NCBI GenBank assembly: GCA_022592445.1
Contig: JABYQR010000137.1
Span: 1-64,000, forward strand
Length of the DNA stretch: 64,000 nucleotides
Direction: 5' to 3'
Source: Cytidiella melzeri
Lineage: Eukaryota > Basidiomycota > Agaricomycetes > Polyporales > Irpicaceae
The stretch's first letter is position 1. Each line of letters begins with the position of its first letter. The notes beneath the pieces were generated by a model. It was not told the origin of the DNA. It saw only the letters and a list, made by a program, of their open reading frames with translations, and searched no databases. The translations under genes were made by a program, and so were the position numbers. Positions 22,849 to 34,426 of the stretch are shown here, piece by piece.

Positions 22849-22865
22849 GGTTATGAGCCCTGATT
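22849..22865 (+). promoter_or_regulatory. Copia primer-binding site for half-tRNA initiator Met
   Basis: GGTTATGAGCCCTGATT directly follows the LTR. The first 14 bases are complementary to the anticodon stem-loop of initiator tRNA-Met (CAGGGCTCATAACC with anticodon CAT), not to a tRNA 3' end. Drosophila copia is primed the same way by a cleaved half tRNA. Confidence 0.75.
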
Positions 22866-22927
22866 AAGCTCATTTCCTCACTCAACTCTACTTCTTCTCT
22901 CCTATCTCCTCTCCTATCTCCCAGTTT

Positions 22928-25900
22928 ATGAGCTCTGATCACACTGATCAACCTCAACTTTGTCGTTCCACCAGAGAGCGTCACCAAACAAACTTCCTCA
23001 GAGGTACTGCACCTCAACCTTGTTCTAAGAAGACTACTCGCAGTAGGAAGACTCCAGAGTTCACTCCTACCCCTCCTCCTGAAGCTCCTATCTCTTCCCC
23101 CCTCACTACGCCTACTTCATCATCCATGACGACCAGGACAACTGAAGTCAAGCCTGTTGCATCCACCTCCTCTGCTCCAGCAGTCCAGACAACTGCTGAC
23201 GAGGAAACAACAGCCTCTGTTCCCCCTCCTGCTGCTCAACAGGAGGAATCATCTACTCCTCCTGCATGCCGGGTCTCTGCACCCCCAGCTGATCGACGTC
23301 GTACCCCTTTCAATACCCTTTGTGATGACTATCAACGTCATCAATCTTGTCATCCCACTGCTCAGGGTGACGACAGCGACGATCCCATGGACAACGACGA
23401 GAGACGTCGCAGGCAGCGAGGCAAGAAGGCACCTCGCCGCACTCCGTCTCCTCCTGGCTCTCCGTCTCCTTCTGGCTCTCCTGAGCCATCTCATGCTGGG
23501 AATACTTCCTCGCGCTCGGCATGCTCTGTGTCCAAGTTACTTTCTTTCCCTCCTGCTCAGGACAGGGACTTCTCTATGTCCATGAGCAACATCAGCAAAG
23601 CTTTCTCCGACGTTGGGAAGCTTACTGGTCCTGAGAGCTGGCCGATGTGGAAGTTCCGCGTCGAGACTGCTCTTAACACTATACTCAACTTCTATGCACT
23701 CAGAGGTGGCTCGACAGTACCGAGAGAGGTTACTGGAGCTGTCTTCAACGTCATTACTGGACACATTGGCGACTCTGTCATGGCAAACTACCTCAACAAG
23801 TCGCAGCCGCACACTTTCATGGAGAAGTTGCACGAACGCTTTGATCCAAAGACTACTGTCTCGGATGCAAATGAAATCTTCCAGCTGTTCCATCTTTGTC
23901 ATCCTGTTCACAAGATGGACAAACTCCTCAACGATGCGCTCAACCTCGTCGGCAAACTCGCTGCGAAGGGGATTGACATTCCCTCGTATATCTTCTACTC
24001 TGCCATTGTCGGCATCATACCCCCTCCTTACAACACCACTCGCGCTAACTACGAAGCTGGTGTTCATGCTTCTACTCCAGTCGGACAGAAATTCAACTAT
24101 AAACCAAACACTCTCATTGCCGAGCTCTGCCGTGACTTCAACAACTGGCGTCTCACCCATCCCCTTAAGACTTCCGAGTCTAAAGGTTCCACTTCACTTG
24201 TCCCTCGTGACAAGCACACTACGCACGCTCCCTCAGCATCTCACGCTAAGGGCAAGCACGTCAAGCGATCTGCAAAGACAACCACCACTGCGCGCGCCGC
24301 TGCTGCTCCTTACACAAAGGAGAAGGACACTCGGGGCCATGTTCCCAAAGTGAACTGCTACAACTGCGGTGAACTTGGCCACACCACGCCGATCTGCCCT
24401 AAGCCCTGGACTGAGAAGTCCAAAGCTGCCATGAAGGCAAAGGGTATCACTCGCAAGAGTGCCAGCGTCGCTTCTCACAGGAAGAAAGAGTCTGCCGCTG
24501 CTGGCTCTTCAACTGCTACTGGCCTCATGGCCAACTCCACTGCCGCCGCTAACTCGGACAATGAGGTCCTCGAGCACCCTCACTCCGTGCCTGTTTTCAA
24601 CTACGCCAAAGGCAGTGGTAGCACCAGTCAGAGCGCATGGGTCGCGTCTCTCTCTGATGCGGACGTCAAAATGCACGTAAGTACTACTACTACCATTCAA
24701 CCCTACTCCACTTCACTTCCACTGTTTGCAACTTCATCATCTGATGAGTCCGTTCATGTCATTGATACGGGTGCAACTATTCACTGCACTCCTTATCGTG
24801 ATATACTCTTTAACGTACACTCTGTACCTACTGTCTTACTGACTGTTGCCAACTCAGAACAAATCTCGTTGAAACTCGCCGGCGACATGGTACTGGAAGT
24901 GGAGCAGGAAAATGGTACGCCCTCTCAAATACTGCTAAAGAATGTCTACTACAACTCACAGCTACCATTCACTTTAATCAGTGTATCAAAAATGGACACT
25001 GATCATTGTTTCTCTTTCTATCGAAATGTTTGTACTATATACGATTCGAACTCGTCTTGTGTAGCTGTGATTAAGAAAACGAATGACTTATACATGTTGT
25101 CTTCTACTCGAGTGACATCTTTAGCAAGCGTGCATAAATCTGGTATAACAATGCTTGAACTTCATAAAAAACTCGGTCATATAAGCTACTTCCAGATTAA
25201 AAAACTACTTGAGACGTCCAAGCTTATTATAACAACTCATATAACTGACCGTACGGAGACTCCGTGCGAAGACTGCTTCATGAACAATATTCATCGCAGT
25301 CCTGTTCCTAAAACTCGTACTTTGCCGTTGGCTACTTCCTTCGGTGACCACTTTCATATCGATATCTTTGGGCCACTACCCACTGCATCGATCACTGGTC
25401 ATTATATGTACTGGTTGACTATTGTCAATGATGCAACTAGATGGCTCACTCTCGCGCCATTAAAAACTAAAGATGATGCTTTTACTCAATGGGTTATCTT
25501 CTCTACTGAACTACTGACGCAGTATAACATTCGCATTAAAACTCTACAATCTGACAACAACAGTGTTTTCACTGGTACAAATATGACCAACTACTTGAAA
25601 ACTCAAGGTTCAATACCCCGACTTACTGTGCACAATACTCCTGCGCAAAATGGTGTTGCTGAACGAACACACCAAACTATAATGAACTTAGTTCGTGTAA
25701 ATCTGCATACTGCTTCTTTACCAAATAGATTGTGGTGGTACGCTGCACCTCACGCAGTATATCTCTTTAACCGTACTCCTCGCTCTCCACTTCAGTTCAA
25801 AACACCTTACTTCAAACGTTATGGCACTAATGCTAACCTTGATGGACTGCAAACTTTTGGTCAACCGTGTATCGTCTATGACGAATACCATACCAATAAA

Positions 25901-28515
25901 CTTGCGCCTAAGGGCAAACAAGCTGTTTGGATAGGTTTTGCTGAGCACTCTAAAGGCCACTACGTTTACTTTGGGACACGCGTAGGCGTTGAACAAAACT
26001 TGCAATTTGTTGGCTCTACGATACAAATTGAAGGGGAGAAAGAACCAAACATTGAGAAACCCACAATCAAAAAACAACTTGAACTTGAGGGAAATCCTCA
26101 TGTTGAACCTATGGACATTGACGAACCAGACCCTACTGGTCCTAGGCGTTCTACTAGAATCGCTAAGCCTTCTCGCAAAGCTAGAGGTTTAGACTACGAT
26201 GAAACTGAAACTAATATTGCGTTTTACTTAACTGAGTTTAATGCTTACTACGCCAAAGACGTTGATGATCCAGTTACTTATCAAGACGTACTCAAACATC
26301 CTCTCAAGGATGACTAGCTCAAGTCTATGAAGACTGAGGTTGATACGCTTGAACAACTTGGAACTTGGGAATACTGTATCCCACCTGCTAACGCAAACAT
26401 CACTGGCTCTTGCTTTGTTTATAAAACCAAGTATGAACACGGCAAAGTCACTAAACTGAAATCTAGACTTGTTGCGCAAGGATACTCCCAACGCGACGGT
26501 ATTGACTACTACTCGAACGACTTGTTTGCACCAGTTGCTCGCATGAGTTCTATACGCTTCATACTTACTCTTGCGGCTTCACTACACTTCGAGATCACTC
26601 AACTTGATATAAAGTCTGCATATCTCTACGGTAACATTGACGAAGACAAAAATCTATACCTTCGTCCACCACCTGGTGACCTACTGCCTAACCTGCCTAG
26701 TGGCTGGGTACTGAAACTTTGGAAAACTATCTACGGCCTTAAACAAGCCGGTCGTTGTTGGTATAAAGTACTATGTGACATACTCTTCCAACTTGGACTA
26801 AAGCGTTCTGATTATAATAACGCTGTATTCTATCTCTACCAAGGAAACAAACTCATACTACTCCTCGCTGTTCATGTTGACGACATCACTCTCTGCACTA
26901 TCACTTCTGTCGTTGCTGAACAATTTGAGATTGCTCTGAGGCAACATGTCGAAGTAACTAACGGTGGTTCTATCCACTGGATGCTTGGCATAGAAATATC
27001 CTATGATAAAACCTCAGGCACTATCAAACTTTGTCAAAAGGATTATATTCAAAATATCCTTAAGCAATATAACTTTGACCATGAACACTCTCGCCGTACA
27101 CCCATGATACACGAGCACAACTTAGCCCCCCGTGCCTCGACAGAACTGCGTCAGGATGCTGGCGATATCAAATACTACATGTCTCTAGTTGGTGGCTTAC
27201 GCTATGTCACCGGCTGTACTAGACCAGATGTTGCTTACTGCACTGGTCAACTTGCACGCTATCTATCTGACCCTGCTAAGGAACACTTCACTGCAGCTAA
27301 ACAGTGTTACCTTTATCTTAAGGGAACGTGCGACTACTGGCGTGTCCTAGGAAACCAAGCCAATACTACTTCTACTTCACTAGTAGGTTATGCCAACTCT
27401 GATGGTGTCACAGATTTTCAATGTTTCTACAAGACTTGCCTTAGCAGGCAACGGTATTATTGGGAATATTTAAGCGCTCATCCGGCGTCTATTTAGGCGC
27501 TTATCTGGCGCTTATCAGGCGCCTATTCTGGCGCTTATTCTCAGTGCCTATCAATTGATGCGCTGATGCGCCTCCTGTCTCTGATGCGCTGATGTGCTCC
27601 TTTCCTTATCTGTGTATCACATGATGGAACTCTCTGGAACCTTGTGGAACATGCTGGAACTATGATGTCATAGTTCTTAGAACCTTCTGGAAAAGTATAG
27701 CCTTGTCTTAGAACAAGCTAGAACGAGTCTAGCCTTGGAGCTGGGTCATGGGGTCAGGTCATGGGGACAATTGCTATTGGTTGATTATTGAAGTGGCACC
27801 ACTAGGGCATAGGGCATGCTTAGTAAGGTAGATTACTTCGCTTACTCATGTAGGTATTAGGGGTCTTAGGGTAGTACCTGGGGTCCTCCCCTTCATGTAT
27901 ATATAGAGGTACTCCTGAGGGCATATCCCCTCAGTCTTATCCACTCTGTTGAACCAGGACTACTCAGTACCCACCAGTACTTCGCTCACCACCACTCTTA
28001 CTCTCTATCTCACCACATCTCCCTCAAGTTAACCAACTTACCTGGTGAGTAGTAACCTTACTGTTACAGATGGTATGACTATGTACGGCAATAAACCAAT
28101 AATGGGCTACACCTTCACATACAATGACTCGCTTATCTCTTGGTCAAGTAAGCGTGGTTCACTAGTGACTCTATCGGTGACTGAAGCCAAACTGTACGCA
28201 CTTGCTCATGCGTCTACTGAGGCAATCTACTTGAAGAGCCTCATTGATGAAATACTGAACTATACTATTGAACCTGTCAAGATGTACACTGACAGTGCGT
28301 CTACTATTGCGATTGTTCGTTCACCTGAGGAACAACATTCTCAGTGTACTAAACACTTTAACATTCGCAAGAACTTCATCAGCAATCGTGTAACTAAAGG
28401 GTACATAACTGTACACCACATACCTTCTACTGATCAACGAGCTGATACTCTTACTAAAGCACTACCTCTCGAAAAACTCAAGCACTTCAATGAACTACTT
28501 CATGTTCATGCTTGA
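22928..28515 (+). pseudogene. Copia gag-pol polyprotein, one nonsense codon and one LTR insertion
   Basis: The long frame begins MSSDHTDQPQLCRSTRE. A Pro/Ser/Thr-rich N-terminus is followed by a gag core (AFSDVGKLTGPESWPMWKFR) and a CCHC knuckle (CYNCGELGHTTPIC, near 24360). The protease motif is VIDTGATIHCT (24760), then GAG-pre-integrase (LHKKLGHISY) and integrase (HIDIFGPL, TLQSDNNSVF, AERTHQT). An in-frame TAG at 26315-26317 interrupts KHPLKDD and KSMKTEV at the usual start of the RT. The RT box is AVHVDDITL (26870). RNase H is split after GYANSDG by the solo LTR and resumes GMTMYGNKPIMGYTF, then SVTEAKLYALAHASTEA. Apart from these two lesions the frame is open, so the copy is young. Frames before and after the TAG agree. 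Confidence 0.92.
27406..28068. mobile_element. Solo LTR inside copia RNase H
   Basis: 663 bp, starting TGTCACAG and ending CTGTTACA, with a perfect 5-bp target duplication GATGG on both sides. Removing it and one duplication restores the RNase H reading frame without a gap. It contains TATATATAG at about 27897, GGCGCTTAT/GGCGCCTAT repeats (27500-27540) and GATGCGCTGATG repeats, features of an LTR U3 region. It belongs to a different family from the copia LTR and shows no obvious match to the 3566-4247 LTR. Confidence 0.92.
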
Positions 28516-28617
28516 AGGGGAGTGTTCAAATATACTGAGACTCAATTGAGACTCCGCACTGATTGCGCGCTTAGTTACCGTATATAACACTTACTCTGAT
28601 CAATGCATGACTACCAC

Positions 28618-30051
28618 ATCAGGTAAATAAACAAAACGTTGTCGCGCGTCATATTGCGTGCCAGGGGTTTATCGCGTGCGCTTGACATTATAATGATGTC
28701 CGCATAAGGCAGGTCCTTTAGATTGCATTGTAAAGGCCAAGTGGCATGCGGTAAACAATTTTAAACTAATGTAAAGGCCCAGCACTCGATGTAAAGCAGT
28801 AGTGGCAGTAATATATTACATTGTTAACCATTCTGTGGCGGGCTTGGGACGGGGGGTGACATGAGTGTGAGAAAGTTGGGGCTTCGTAGGTTAGGAAGCC
28901 TCCAATTTCGACTCCGCCGCAGAACACCACAGTGTGATGTTGTGCAGCGAACGAGGTGAGAGTCGCGCCTTTCGTCTCACAGTGAACGTGAGTCCGTCAC
29001 CCACTGCCTAATCAAGGCATCTTCTGCACAAATCGAGAAACTGTCTTTCTCGCTCGACGCAGTTTGGTTTATTTCTTATAAGTTCACTTTGATGTGGTGG
29101 ATCGACTCCCTTCACACTTCCCTTTCCCGTCCTCGGCGCTCTCGCTCTCGTCGTCATCGTTTCCCCCCAACCACCATCTTCTCTCTCTCTCCCCCGCTGC
29201 TCAACAACAACAATGCCCTCCAAGATCAGCTCGACCGTCCACCCGACTCTCTGAGTGCGGTCATAGACCTCAAGCGACACCGCATTCACCCGTGCAAGTC
29301 TGTTCAACATGCCAGATTCACTGTATGCACACCAATTTTTTTTTCGCGCATACAGTCTCATTCCATGGATTCTTTCAGCACTTCCCTTTCTACAAGAGAC
29401 GGTGCCATGCCTTCCAATGTCCAAGCCTCATTTGGCGCATCTGTTAGGTGAGTGATTGAGCTACCCAGATGTAATTTATTTCCAAATTCTGACGTTCGCC
29501 TGATAGGTTTCTTCGTGAGTGCGGTATTGCTTGAAACTGGACGTCGCTCATACAACTGGTGACCATGCTCACCTCCACATTTCTGCTCCTGTCTCTGCAT
29601 GTATCTGCTCTCGCGACGTTCTCAATTTCATCTCAACCTGGACACTGTTACTTGCTGTATCTGTTCTGCTATGATGACTATTTCTTTCACCATGCTTGTG
29701 CTGTATTATTAATTAGCTGATGTTCTCGCCATTGCGCTGTTCAATCCATTGCCATTGTTGCTATGCACCCTAATGCGAGAACTACTGCCTTGAAAGCATT
29801 GCATTGATGTGTATGACAATATAAACTACCGGCAGCGAGATTATCTTGCAATGTAAACTGTGGGCGGAGACATTAAAACGTATTACCATGCAAGATAAAG
29901 TGGCCCGCGGACCATTATCGCGGGTGCCGGGTGTTTATAACTTTCCAGGTACAGAGATTGTGTGAGATAAAGTTTGCTCAATGTTATATTGTAATGCTCG
30001 GGTTTACAGTGGTAGGTATTGTGCGATAACGTTTTGTTTTTTTACGAGATG
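28618..30051. mobile_element. Non-autonomous TIR DNA transposon carrying a gene-like segment
   Basis: Its ends are inverted repeats of about 30 bp: ATCAGGTAAATAAACAAAAC at the left against CATCTCGTAAAAAAACAAAA read inward from the right; the match continues into CGTTGTCGC/CGTTATCGC. The flanking duplication is CAC, or CA if the terminal C/G is counted as part of the element. Subterminal words such as TTATCGCG, GTAAAGGCC and GCAATGTAAA recur near both ends. No transposase is present. The centre (about 29090-29540) looks like captured gene sequence. The superfamily is uncertain; short duplications of 2-3 bp argue against hAT and Mutator. Confidence 0.8.
29089..29534 (+). pseudogene. Gene-like spliced ORF inside the TIR element
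   Basis: A CT-rich promoter-like block (29100-29200) and ACAACAACA-ATG (29212) resemble a fungal gene start, and two GT-AG introns can be read (about 29321-29353 and about 29449-29508). In the best frame the exons join to give a protein end containing SLSAVIDLKRHRIHPCKS, MPSNVQASFGASV and FLRECGIA before a TGA at 29532. No family recognised. It is probably a captured host gene fragment rather than a transposon gene. Confidence 0.35.
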
Positions 30052-30141
30052 CACTTTTTGATCCCCATCTCTTCGTCTGACCACCACCTTCACCTAAGGC
30101 TCAGTGTTGTGCACTACTGCTCATACCTTTCTAATATAACC

Positions 30142-32283
30142 TTCGTCTGTTGGTAGGGGACCAATGAAATCAATAGCGACACTTTCGCATTGTCCGTCAG
30201 GTACCGGAAGGGGATGTAGAGGACCGACAGGCTTCCGGGTGGAGGATTTGTTGTGTTGGCACTGCTCGCAAGCTGGTATGTATAATTCCTCGATCTTCTT
30301 TCTCATGTGAGGCCAATAATAGCTTGAACGTAGTGCAGCGTAGGATTTATCGCAGCCGAAATGCCCCAAGGAATCGTGGGCCAAGCGGAAAAGACGTTCG
30401 CGCAGGTGCCGTACTCAGGGTATCACCAGACGTTCGGAGACAAACAGAAGGCAGTTCCGTACTTGGAAACCAGAATTGGTGCGTGCTTCGAGCAAGTTGT
30501 TTCGCAGGGCAGCAGTGGAGGAGTAGGATCGCTTGGTGGCGTCAACGACAGACTTTGCAGGTTTGTTCCAGAGTGCATCGAGCACGCGCAGTGTCCATGC
30601 ATCCTTGGCGTATCCAGCGATGAGGTCTTCGACCCACGCTTGGTTGGACGAGACTTTGAAATGACTCAAGGCACCCACATGCAACAAATGATTGGATGTA
30701 GATGAAGGAGCAGGCGTTTCAGGAGGTTGCGCATCGGCGAAGGCGGCGCGAATGCGAGACATGGCGTCAGCAGGTGAGTTGTCTTTTCCAGCAATGTACG
30801 AAATGACATAGTTGTATTGGCTTAGGAATTCTTGCCAACGGCACTGACGGCGTGACAGATTTGCTTGTGTGTCGAAATTTACAAGCGTCTTATGGTCCGT
30901 GAGGATTTCGAAAGGGACACCTAGAAGATCTACGCGCCGTTATTTCAGCGCACGGATTATTGCGAGTAGTTCCTTCTCGTGAACAGGGTAATTAAGTTCT
31001 GCTCCCTTAAACGATTGGCTTTTGAAGGCGACTGGTCGAGCAGTTTTGAAGGTTTTGCCGTATGACAGGACCGCGCCTGAACAGTAGTCGGAAGCGTTGC
31101 AGGACACAAAGATCTTATTTGTGCCCATGTTCTCATGGTCAATAACAGTGAGGCATTTGCTAGACGTCACTAACTTCTTCACCCCTTCAAAAGCTAGTTG
31201 ATGGTGTTCGGTCCAGACGAAATGCTTTTCCGCGTTGTTGGTGGTGAGTTTGTTTAAGACATGAGTGTGTTCCGCAAGAGCGGGCAGGAATGATGCGATG
31301 TAACGTACTAGTCCGAGGAACGACAGTACGTCCGCAGACGAGCGTGGAGTAGGCCAGGAGAGAACCTTTTTGACTTTCTTTGGATCAGCCTCGACACCAC
31401 GGCGGGAGATGCGGTGGCCCAGGAAGTCAAGTTCAATACAGAAAAGGTTCGTCTTCTTTGGTGAGCAATACAAGGAGTGTTTACGCAAGGCTTCTAGGAC
31501 GGCGGTCACGTTGCGACGATGATCTTCCAGCGTTTCCAACCAGATGATAATATTGTCGAGGTATACATGGCAGATAGTTCCAATGAACTCGCGAAGGGCA
31601 GAGAACATGCGCCGTTGGTGTGTCGCAGGCGCGTTCCGACAGCCCTGAGGCATAACCGTCCATTCATACAGGCCAAAAGGGGTAGTAACAGCAGTGTAAT
31701 GAACGTCGTCCGGATGCACAGGCGTTTGAAAAAAGGAGTTCGTCATGTCAATCTTTGCCCAGAATTTACCCTTACCACAGTCTGATAGGATATTGCTAAT
31801 GCATGGGAGGGGATGCACATCGGGGACGGTGTTGGCGTTGAGGGCGCGGTAGTCATTGACCCAGCAAGGTTGCGCAGCAGGGTCTGATTTTGGGATGAGG
31901 AATGCAGGGGAAGCGTAAGGGCTGCTTGAGGGACGGATGCGACCGGCATCGAGATGTTGCATGAGTAGAGTACGCCAGGCCTCACGGAATTTTCAGGGCA
32001 TTCGTATTGTCTCCGTGCGATCATTGCGTCAGGATCTTTGAGGCAAAAACAATGGTATACGTCTGTAGGCATATCTGAAATGTGTGGAATGTCGTCCGGA
32101 AACAGGTCCGCGAAGCGGAGGTGCATGCGATTGTTCTTGATGGTGAGTAAAGCAAGTAGAGACAAATCTTCAATGCGGTCGTGAATCGCACCAAGAACTT
32201 GAGTGAGGTGTTGCACGCTCTCAAGGGGCGAAGAATTGTCATGGGCACGTGTCGTTTCGAGTAGCAGTTCTCTCATTGTGTCG
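30142..32283 (-). pseudogene. Chromovirus pol, 5' part (RT, RNase H, H2C2 zinc-binding region)
   Basis: Minus-strand coding with several lesions. RT begins near 32000 (HLDAGRIRPSSSPYASPAFLIPK); the catalytic box reads VYLDNIIIW, so the usual YLDD has become YLDN. RNase H carries VSCNASDYCSGAVLSY and ILTDHKTL. The integrase zinc-binding part reads HDSLGHFGCDKSY, then CEQCQHNKSS, and ends at the copia insertion. In-frame stops occur at 30940-30942 (TAA) and 30415-30417 (TGA), and a 1-bp frameshift lies near 31990. With three independent lesions plus the insertion this element cannot encode its enzymes. Confidence 0.9.
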
Positions 32284-32573
32284 CGGTAGGTGGTTCTATG
32301 GTGGTGGTCTCGTAGTGTGGATAGTTCATTGGCAGCGGCGACCTGCGCAGCGAGGTTGTCACGGCGCTGACGAGGGGAACAACAGTCAACATTGTTTGCG
32401 AGATGAGAAGAGGGTGCGGAGATTATATCAAGACCGTCGTGTTGTTATATGATGGTAGAATTGACAGGATCAATGGAACAACGGTTTGTGGTATAAAACG
32501 GGAAACCAAGAATAACGGGCACAAAGAGGCCCTTAACAATGATAGCTTTACAAGTATGAGACGTCCACAAGCG

Positions 32574-34166
32574 TTACGAATTTGAGACCTTGAATTTAAT
32601 CCATTCCGTAGCTATTTGCGAATCCCCTCCCCATGCTGCACCAAAAGTCTTTGAATGCGGAAGTTGTCTACGACGGAGGTTGAGTTTGGTAACGAGCGAG
32701 TCATCAACTAGGATAGCGGGAGCGCCGGAATCGATTAGCATACAAACGGGTGAAGGGAGTTCGGAAGGGGAATGGACGAGAGCGTCCCAATATATATGGC
32801 GGCAAGTGAAGGGTGGGACGTACTTGGCGTCTTTTTCGGTGGTGTCACCGGCGTCCAGGATGGAGCTGAAGCACGCAGGCGGCGAGGAGGTGTAATTGAA
32901 GGCTCCGACCGGCAAGAGGTTGTCGTCGTCAGATAGGTTGTTTATGACAGCGACGCGAGTGTTGCGCAAAGCGGAAGCGCCTGTAGTTGTCGTAGAAGAT
33001 CCTGCAGTGGGCGGTGTCCAAGTGGTGGGTACAAGAGGCTTGTACAAAGCTGCATCCGGGAAGTCGTTAGGGCAGTCTGCGGTAAAGTGGTTCACATGGG
33101 CCCATCGGCACTTGAAGCATCCTTTATTGAGGCTGAGGTAGCTGCGCTCGGCTTCGGTAAGTTTTGGCAGCTTGGTATGTTTGGCAGTCCCAGAAGTTGT
33201 GGCGGTGTTGTCAGAGATACGAGACACGAGAGCCGGTTTGGCGTCGCCGATCCGCCAGGCTAAAGGAGGCTTGTACGCAGTAGCTTGAGGAGCCATGTAG
33301 CGACGTGTGGCAACGGCCAAGTCGCGGAGGAAGGCACGCCGTTTCTCGTCCTCGATGGAGAGGCCATCCTTGAGTAGTTGGTACATCGTGAGGGCTTTCC
33401 CTTCACAAGAGCAGTAGTCGTGCAGCTTTTGACAGACGTGCGTTGTCAGGTGCGAGCGGAGTTCGGCGTTGTCCATAAACTTGGCGGTGTCGGTGAGCAG
33501 CGTGTTGGTACGTTCGAGGTGTTCTACCCAGCTGTCGAAGCAATTGGTGTCATTCATAAACGCTTGCTTGATCTGAACCTTGATCTTGTCAGACCAGTTG
33601 CGTTTGAACCAGCGCGAGCGAAACTCGTTCAAGAAATCCTCGAACGTCATGGACTGTAAGCGTTTCTTGTGGGTGAAGTACCAAGTAGCGATCAGGGGGT
33701 CTGCGAAAGAGGGGCCAACAGCAATGACCTTCTTGTCGTCATTGGTCTTCTTCGCATCAAAGAAGAAACCGCAAAGGATTTGGAAGGATAGCCAAGTTTC
33801 CGGAGTGACCGTACCTGCAGTTAAGACGGGAGGAGTCTTGTTTGTGGTGTTATTGATGACGGTTGCGAGCTGGGTTTTGTCAGACTGCATGGTGGGCGGC
33901 GAGTGATATATAACGTAACGGTTGTTGTCTTCCGAATCGGTCGAAAATGGTGATGGCGAGGATGGAGTTTCAGGTGGAGACGGCGAGGTGGGTGGAGTGG
34001 GTTTTCGACCGTGCAAGGAAGGTGGGGAGGGTTCACGAGTAGGTGGAGGGTTAGGTGGTTCCAGAACGCTTGAGTCCGCGTTGGTGAGGTCTATAAACAG
34101 TGATTGTCCGGTGTGACCGTCAGAGGTATGGACCAATATGTAGCCTGATCCGTCGAGACTATCCAA
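32574..34166 (-). CDS. Chromovirus Gag-protease ORF
   Basis: Open frame of 530 residues. The N-terminal part is Pro/Ser-rich and includes SPSPPETPSSPSPF; a retrotransposon-gag domain follows at residues about 130-300 (FEDFLNEFRSRWFKRNW). One zinc knuckle of variant spacing (CFKCRWAHVNHFTADC) lies at about 350. The C-terminal 90 residues hold the aspartic-protease motif MLIDSGAPAILVDD. Gag would form cytoplasmic particles and the protease would mature them. The frame is intact, in contrast to pol, although it may still differ from a working copy. A gag with protease fused in one frame is common in fungal chromoviruses. Between 34167 and 34426 lies the untranslated leader with no clear tRNA-type primer site. 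Confidence 0.88.
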   Translation of the reverse strand: MDSLDGSGYILVHTSDGHTGQSLFIDLTNADSSVLEPPNPPPTREPSPPSLHGRKPTPPTSPSPPETPSSPSPFSTDSEDNNRYVIYHSPPTMQSDKTQLATVINNTTNKTPPVLTAGTVTPETWLSFQILCGFFFDAKKTNDDKKVIAVGPSFADPLIATWYFTHKKRLQSMTFEDFLNEFRSRWFKRNWSDKIKVQIKQAFMNDTNCFDSWVEHLERTNTLLTDTAKFMDNAELRSHLTTHVCQKLHDYCSCEGKALTMYQLLKDGLSIEDEKRRAFLRDLAVATRRYMAPQATAYKPPLAWRIGDAKPALVSRISDNTATTSGTAKHTKLPKLTEAERSYLSLNKGCFKCRWAHVNHFTADCPNDFPDAALYKPLVPTTWTPPTAGSSTTTTGASALRNTRVAVINNLSDDDNLLPVGAFNYTSSPPACFSSILDAGDTTEKDAKYVPPFTCRHIYWDALVHSPSELPSPVCMLIDSGAPAILVDDSLVTKLNLRRRQLPHSKTFGAAWGGDSQIATEWIKFKVSNS

Positions 34167-34426
34167 TGGCTGGTCTATGTTGGGCGGTGTCGTAGTGTTG
34201 ATAAGCCCTTCGGGGAGGTGTTCGTCCGCGAAAGGTAGGATGTTGAAGGCTTCCTATGTCCTTCGCGATGCGGAGCGTGTAGTAGCCAGCCTGAACAAGG
34301 GCGGCTAAGGGAACGAGGTGGACGAAAGTGATGGACAAAAGGAAGTAGGCGACAAGCGGTAGACGGCAGACGGTAGACGGTGGACAGTTGACAGGACGGC
34401 TATTTCGTGTGGTGTTCAAAAAAAAG

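Larger units (their letters stand above)
22672..30136 (+). mobile_element. Ty1/copia retrotransposon inserted in the chromovirus integrase
   Basis: The element is bounded by TAACC duplications and by LTRs at 22672-22848 and 28523-30136. After the 5' LTR comes a primer-binding site, then a single gag-pol frame in the order gag, protease, integrase, RT, RNase H, the order diagnostic of copia. A purine-rich tract (GAAGGGGAG) precedes the 3' LTR. Its net length without inserts is about 5.36 kb. The transcription direction is opposite to the host chromovirus. Confidence 0.93.
28523..30136 (+). repeat. 3' LTR of the copia element, split by a TIR element
   Basis: The left part (28523-28617) and right part (30055-30136) together equal the 177-bp 5' LTR. 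Between them lies the 1434-bp insertion 28618-30051 plus a CAC duplication at 28615-28617 and 30052-30054. The right end is followed by the copia target duplication TAACC. Confidence 0.9.

Noticed and set aside
23157..24353. Long overlapping frames inside the copia gag
   Set aside because: Alternate frames of low-complexity Ser/Pro/Thr-rich sequence; the main frame carries the CCHC knuckle.
29008..29424. 138-residue minus-strand frame within the TIR element
   Set aside because: Shadow of the CT-rich plus-strand segment; no family resemblance and no transposase motif.
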